From Oxalobacteraceae bacterium OTU3CAMAD1 (GTDB taxonomy: Bacteria; Pseudomonadota; Gammaproteobacteria; Burkholderiales; Burkholderiaceae_D), in assembly GCA_024123915.1 (NCBI GenBank), contig CP099650.1, positions 3,224,001 to 3,288,000 of the forward strand: a stretch of 64,000 nt of DNA. Reading direction: 5' to 3'. Positions 60,249-64,000 of the stretch are shown piece after piece. Numbering within the stretch: the stretch's first letter is position 1; every line of letters starts with the position of its first letter. The position numbers and the translations under genes are program-made. Below the pieces are notes generated by a model, which made no database searches, was not told the DNA's origin, and saw only the letters and a program-made list of their open reading frames with translations.

Positions 60249-61956
60249 TGAACGGCAAGGTAAAACTATCGTGCTCGATATCGTTGAGCGTCGCCTCGAA
60301 CCGCGCGCGCACCGGGTCGATCACGCGCTTGTCCTGCGTTTCCAACGCCTGTTCGAAGGCGACGATCTGGCCGCCGAACCATTCCCGGCCCTGTCCGCGC
60401 AGTTGCTGGTACAGGCGTTCCGCGCGGGCCAGCAAGGTGCGGTGTTCGATGCGGTCGCGCGGGTGGATTTTCAGTTCCGACAGCGAGATGAAACGCGCCG
60501 CGATCTCCGCCTCCGATAGCATGCCGGGATTGCCTTCGATCACGAGCGTGTGCGTCTCCTGCGTCCGAACGACGGTGGCCTCGACCTGCAACAAGCCGTT
60601 GACGTCGTAGGTGAAGCGGATATCGATACCGCTATCCTCGATCGCCAAGGCGGGCAGGGGGACCTTCAGGCTGCCGAGCCGGATGTTGTCGCGCGCCATG
60701 CGCGCTTCGCCCTGGTAGACATTCAGTTCCAGATATTTCTGATTGTCGCTGACCGGGTGGTAGCGCTTGACCCGGCTGACCGGCACCGGCGTGTTGCGCT
60801 CGACGACGGGGTCGAAGTGGCCCGATGAATAGCTGCGGTCGCCCAATTGCATCGACACCTCGATGCCGAGCGAGTAGGGCGAGACGTCGGTCATGACGAC
60901 CTCGTCGAGCGCGGCGTCGCGCATCTTCAGGCCAGCCTGCACGGCCGCGCCCAGCGCCACGACCTCGTCCGGATTGATGTCGCAGGCGGGGAAGCGGCCG
61001 AACATGCGCGCGACCAGCCGCCGCACGACCGGCATGCGGGTGGCGCCGCCGGCCAGGATGACGTTGTCCAACTCGGTGATGCGAAGGTTGGCGTCGCGCA
61101 AGGCCCGCTCGACCGGGTCGCGCAGGCGCTGCAGCAGGCCGGCGCAGACGCGCTCGAGCGCCGCTTCGTCGAGCGTCATCGCGTACTCGGTGTCGTTGTG
61201 GACGATCTGGATCGTGGCCGACGGCGCGTCGCTGAGCGCGCGCTTGGCGCGCTCGGTGGCGGCGATGAGGCGCTGCATGAAATGGGCGTCGCTCTTGAGG
61301 CCGAGCGGGATCTTCTGCTGCTCGAAGAAATGGTTGATCAGGCACAGCACGAAATCCTCGCCGCCGAGCATGTTGTCTCCGGCGGAGGCGCGCACTTCCA
61401 TCACGCCCTCGAACAGGTCGAGCACGGAGACGTCGAAGGTGCCGCCGCCCAGGTCGAACACCAGGAAGCGGGTTTCCGCGTCGCGCTGATTGATGCCGTA
61501 GGCCAGCGAGGCAGCCGTCGGTTCGTTCAACAGCCGGTCGACGCGCAGGCCCGCGAGCTGGCCGGCGGCGCGGGTGGCCTTGCGCTGGGCGTCGGAAAAA
61601 TAGGCGGGGACGGTGACGATGGCCTCGGTGACCGGATGGCCGAGGGCGGCTTCGGCGTCTTCTTTGAGCGAGCGCAGGATCAGGGCGGACAGTTCCTCGG
61701 GACGGAACTCGCGGTTGCCGAGGCGGATCTGCTTGTCGCTGCCCATGTAGCGCTTGAACACCGAGGCGGTACGAGCGGGATGGGTCTGCAAGCGCTCGCG
61801 CGCGGCGCGGCCGACCAGGATGCTGCCGTCCTCGTCGATGCTGACACACGACGGCGTCAGCGTCTCGCCCAGGCTGTTTGGAATCAGGCGCGGCGCGCCG
61901 TTCTCCCACACCGCGATCAAACTGTTGGTCGTACCCAGGTCTATCCCGACAATCAT
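60235..61956 (-). CDS. hscC: Hsp70-family chaperone HscC
   Basis: 573 residues. The nucleotide-binding domain starts 'MIVGIDLGTTNSLIAVWENGAPRLIPNSLGETLTPSCVSIDEDGSILVGRAARE', the HscC/DnaK-like phosphate loop 1. 'VPAYFSDAQRKATRAAGQLAGLRVDRLLNEPTAASLAYG' and 'VFDLGGGTFDVSVLDLFEGVMEVRASAGDNMLGGEDF' follow. The substrate domain ('VSRVKRYHPVSDNQKYLELNVYQGEARMARDN') is shorter than in DnaK and lacks the long EEVD-type lid. HscC works with dedicated J proteins (DjlB/DjlC in E. coli); the J-like/TPR gene at 54153 is the local candidate. Confidence 0.92.
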   Translation of the reverse strand: MIVGIDLGTTNSLIAVWENGAPRLIPNSLGETLTPSCVSIDEDGSILVGRAARERLQTHPARTASVFKRYMGSDKQIRLGNREFRPEELSALILRSLKEDAEAALGHPVTEAIVTVPAYFSDAQRKATRAAGQLAGLRVDRLLNEPTAASLAYGINQRDAETRFLVFDLGGGTFDVSVLDLFEGVMEVRASAGDNMLGGEDFVLCLINHFFEQQKIPLGLKSDAHFMQRLIAATERAKRALSDAPSATIQIVHNDTEYAMTLDEAALERVCAGLLQRLRDPVERALRDANLRITELDNVILAGGATRMPVVRRLVARMFGRFPACDINPDEVVALGAAVQAGLKMRDAALDEVVMTDVSPYSLGIEVSMQLGDRSYSSGHFDPVVERNTPVPVSRVKRYHPVSDNQKYLELNVYQGEARMARDNIRLGSLKVPLPALAIEDSGIDIRFTYDVNGLLQVEATVVRTQETHTLVIEGNPGMLSEAEIAARFISLSELKIHPRDRIEHRTLLARAERLYQQLRGQGREWFGGQIVAFEQALETQDKRVIDPVRARFEATLNDIEHDSFTLPFNDPL

Positions 61957-62015
61957 TTTTTCTTCCCGGAAAAATTATTATTTTATCACGGGTGTCGGGG
62001 CATTTCCGCGCCGGC

Positions 62016-62288
62016 TTACAAGTCGGTTTCGGCCTCGGCGATGGTCTCGCGCACTTCGTCGGCGAAGCCGAACTGCACCTCGTGGCCGCCCGGGCCGTCC
62101 TCGTACATGAAGTGCACCGGGCCGTCCTCGTCGGCCACGATCCAGGCGTCAACCTCGGCGCGTTTGTGCGGATCGGCCAGGCTGGCGACATCGATTTTTT
62201 CCCGCATGCCAGGCCGCAATTCCTTGACGACGGCCTTGGTCCGTTCCGTGCTGACCGGGATGTAAGTTGCCGCGTGACGATCTATCAT
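62016..62288 (-). CDS. Hypothetical acidic protein
   Basis: 90 residues, 'MIDRHAATYIPVSTERTKAVVKELRPGMREKIDVASLADPHKRAEVDAWIVADEDGPVHFMYEDGPGGHEVQFGFADEVRETIAEAETDL'-style composition, soluble and acidic, with a GGAGG ribosome site upstream. No family is recognised, and no link to hscC or the regulator is evident. Confidence 0.6.
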   Translation of the reverse strand: MIDRHAATYIPVSTERTKAVVKELRPGMREKIDVASLADPHKRAEVDAWIVADEDGPVHFMYEDGPGGHEVQFGFADEVRETIAEAETDL

Positions 62289-62324
62289 GGTGCCTCCTTG
62301 TTGTTGAATAGTCAGTCTACCCGA

Positions 62325-62951
62325 TCACGCCAAATGCACGAGTCCGCGACGCGCGGCGACCATGGCGGCCTCGGTGCGGGTGCATACGTTGAGCTTGGAC
62401 ATGATGCTTTTGACGTGGAATTTGACGGTGCCGACACCGATGCCGGCGGCGCGCGCGATGACCTTGTTGCTCATGCCGGTGGCCAGGTGGCCGAGGATGT
62501 CGCGTTCGCGCGGCGTGAGCTGGTTGCCGTGGATGCGGCTGGCGAGCTTGAGCGCCAGTTCCGGCATCATGTATTTTTTGCCCGACAGCACGGTGTGGAT
62601 GCAGGCCATCAGGTCGTCGAGCGGGGCGCTTTTGAGCATGTAGGCGCTGGCGCCGGCGCGCATGCCGCGGTCGGCATCCTCCTCGCGCTCGTGGCCGCTG
62701 AGGATGATGATCTTGGCGTCCGGGCGGCGCGCGCTGATGCGGCCGATGGCTTCGATGCCGTCGCAGTCCGGCATGTTCAGGTCGATCAGCAGCAGGTCGG
62801 GCTGCAAGCGTTCGCACATTTCAACGGCCTGGCTGCCGCTGCTGGCTTGGCCCAACAGTTTGAAGTTGTCCTCCGATTCGATCAGCGACGCCATGCCGGC
62901 GCGGATCAAAGGATGGACGTCGGCGATGACGATGGATGCGGAAGTGTTCAT
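62325..62951 (-). CDS. NarL/FixJ-type orphan response regulator
   Basis: A 208-residue regulator closely related to that at 49824. Phospho-acceptor Asp57 ('LLIDLNMPDCDG') and Lys in 'YMLKSAP' are intact, but the acidic pair is reduced to one residue ('IADVHP', Asp11-Val12). The LuxR HTH is 'LTPRERDILGHLATGMSNKVIARAAGIGVGTVKFHVKSIMSKLNVCTRTEAAMVAARRGL'. There is no kinase adjacent; the HisKA_3 sensor at 45364 is a possible distant partner. Confidence 0.9.
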   Translation of the reverse strand: MNTSASIVIADVHPLIRAGMASLIESEDNFKLLGQASSGSQAVEMCERLQPDLLLIDLNMPDCDGIEAIGRISARRPDAKIIILSGHEREEDADRGMRAGASAYMLKSAPLDDLMACIHTVLSGKKYMMPELALKLASRIHGNQLTPRERDILGHLATGMSNKVIARAAGIGVGTVKFHVKSIMSKLNVCTRTEAAMVAARRGLVHLA

Positions 62952-63099
62952 GTCGAGCTCCTCTGTGTTGTTGATGAGCTCATTTTGCGCAACATTGCGC
63001 GGCGCCGATAGTTATACCTTGGTATGGTGCCCGCCAAAAGACCAGGAGGCGTGCGCGGCGCGGCGCGGTAAGATGGACCCATCTTAAGGAGGAGCCACC

Positions 63100-63366
63100 A
63101 TGGGCAACAGCTGTGCACACCTGACTTTGATCCACACACGCGGCGCCAACACGGCCGGCTGCGAGGAATGCCTGAAGCTCGGCGACAGCTGGGTACACCT
63201 GCGGGTGTGCATGATCTGCGGCAAGACCGGTTGCTGCGACGACTCGAAGAACAAGCACGCGAGCAAACACTTCGCAGAGACGGGCCACCCCATCATCCGG
63301 TCGAAGGAACCGGGCGAGACGTGGGGCTGGTGCTATGTCGACCGCAAGATGTTCGACCCGATCTGA
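63100..63366 (+). CDS. UBP-type zinc finger protein
   Basis: 88 residues: 'CAHLTLIHTRGANTAGCEECLKLGDSWVHLRVCMICGKTGCCDDSKNKHASKHFAETGHPIIRSKEPGETWGWCYVDRKMF'. The Cys/His ligand pattern and 'HL..C..CG..GCCD.S...HA..HF..TGHP...S' are the zf-UBP (PF02148) signature, shared with ubiquitin-specific proteases but common as a lone bacterial domain. An AGGAGGAG ribosome site precedes ATG 63100. Bacterial role unknown. Confidence 0.92.
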   Translation: MGNSCAHLTLIHTRGANTAGCEECLKLGDSWVHLRVCMICGKTGCCDDSKNKHASKHFAETGHPIIRSKEPGETWGWCYVDRKMFDPI

Positions 63367-63383
63367 ATTGGGACGTCGCGCCG

Positions 63384-63788
63384 CTATTTGAGCTTGGGCA
63401 CGTTGTCGCGCGACAGCATGGCGCCCTTGGGAACCTGGTCGGCCGAGAAGAACAGCCAGTCATGGTTACCCAGCGTGACGTTCACGCCGGGCACCTGGAA
63501 GTGGCCGCTCAAGGTCGCCGTGAAGAATATCTGCGGGCTGTCGTCGTAACGTGCGTCGAGCAGCACCACGAACAGCGACGAGCCGCCGGCGTCCAAGGTG
63601 AGGCCCGTGTCGCTCAGCGCGACGATGCGTCCGTGTCCCGTTTGCAGCAGGCCGCCCAGGGAGCGCGCATACACGAACGAGAGCAGGGTGCCTGCGCGCT
63701 GCCATTCGCTCAGCTTGGCCTGTGATTCCTCGGCGCGGCTGATGGCCGGAACGGCAGCTAAATTCAATGTCGCAACATTCGAGTTCAT
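63384..63788 (-). CDS. Hypothetical protein
   Basis: 134 residues, a beta-rich protein with 'GRIVALSDTGLTLDAGGSSLFVVLLDARYDDSPQIFFTATLSGHFQVPGVNVTLGNHDWLFFSAD'. No signal or membrane helix. Convergent with the zinc finger gene. No family is recognised; its form suggests a small beta-barrel. Confidence 0.55.
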   Translation of the reverse strand: MNSNVATLNLAAVPAISRAEESQAKLSEWQRAGTLLSFVYARSLGGLLQTGHGRIVALSDTGLTLDAGGSSLFVVLLDARYDDSPQIFFTATLSGHFQVPGVNVTLGNHDWLFFSADQVPKGAMLSRDNVPKLK

Positions 63789-63958
63789 GGTGGGAAAATC
63801 CTTTCACGCGATGGCTCCATTTTGCGCCAAGGATAGCCGCACGGTCCACCAGAATCGGAATGACACGCGGCGCGATACCGAGTTGTCGTATTTCTGGCAA
63901 AGTAGAGGGTGGAGCGGGCGACCGCCGCACTTATTCACCACCTGATTGGAGATTATCA

Positions 63959-64000
63959 ATGACCAACGCAAGCTATCCCGACGTCCGCCTTTTGATCGAC
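63959..64000 (+). CDS. Start of a gene cut by the window edge, possibly an aldehyde dehydrogenase
   Basis: ATG 63959, with GGAG about 8 nt upstream, opens 'MTNASYPDVRLLID'. This resembles the N-terminus of many NAD(P)-dependent aldehyde dehydrogenases ('..YP...L.IDG.W'), but only 14 codons are visible, so the family is a guess. Confidence 0.35.
   Translation, partial: MTNASYPDVRLLID

Overview
This is a high-GC chromosomal segment from a betaproteobacterium, most likely Oxalobacteraceae (Massilia/Duganella/Telluria type). The assignment is an inference from gene content: a phasin and thioredoxin TrxC, a malonate decarboxylase cluster, an OFA-type oxalate/formate-like carrier, taurine/sulfonate genes, many short NarL-type response regulators and abundant BIME-like intergenic repeats. 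I see no tRNA, rRNA, CRISPR array or prophage.

Layout. 1-10 kb: the 3' end of a YbdK-like carboxylate-amine ligase, a class I amidotransferase-like peptidase, a LysR regulator, a DUF4105 membrane protein and a tightly overlapped branched-chain-type ABC transporter operon (acyl-CoA ligase-livK-H-M-G-F). An orphan flagellar-rod-like mini-protein follows. 10-13.5 kb: an OFA-family carrier, a phasin with an FNR/Anr-like box, and trxC. 13.5-23.4 kb: a complete biotin-independent malonate decarboxylase operon (mdcA-C-D-E-G-B-H) fused transcriptionally to a TRAP transporter (dctP-Q-M). It is read away from a GntR-family regulator (MdcY-like), with a clear operator palindrome in between. 23.4-26.7 kb: an NsrR-like Rrf2 regulator, a small acidic protein, a Bcr/CflA efflux pump and a serine acetyltransferase. 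26.7-37 kb: an organosulfur-scavenging island (flavin monooxygenase, metQ-I-N-like ABC transporter, SfnB-like oxidoreductase, ProX-type deacylase, ssuE-A-D-C-B).

37-54 kb: a YceI protein, a periplasmic amidohydrolase, a PAS-GGDEF cyclase, a split chromate transporter and a signalling block. That block holds a receiver-PAS protein flanked by two related 132-bp elements with DnaA-box-like motifs, a large beta-propeller sensor kinase, and a kinase/NarL regulator pair. Dps, a haloperoxidase-like hydrolase and a metallo-beta-lactamase-fold enzyme follow. 54-64 kb: a J-like/TPR membrane protein, a probable dead alpha/beta hydrolase and an intact IS3-family element inserted into a hairpin repeat. 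Then come two GNAT acetyltransferases, an HscC-type Hsp70, an orphan NarL regulator, a UBP-type zinc finger protein and the start of a gene that resembles an aldehyde dehydrogenase.

The most interesting items are: (i) the paired DnaA-box elements around 43.4-44.8 kb; (ii) the possible HscC plus J-like/TPR chaperone system around 54-62 kb; (iii) the mdc/TRAP divergent operator; (iv) three families of palindromic intergenic repeats, one of which is the IS target. All functional assignments are by reading translated sequence and motifs; no database search was possible.
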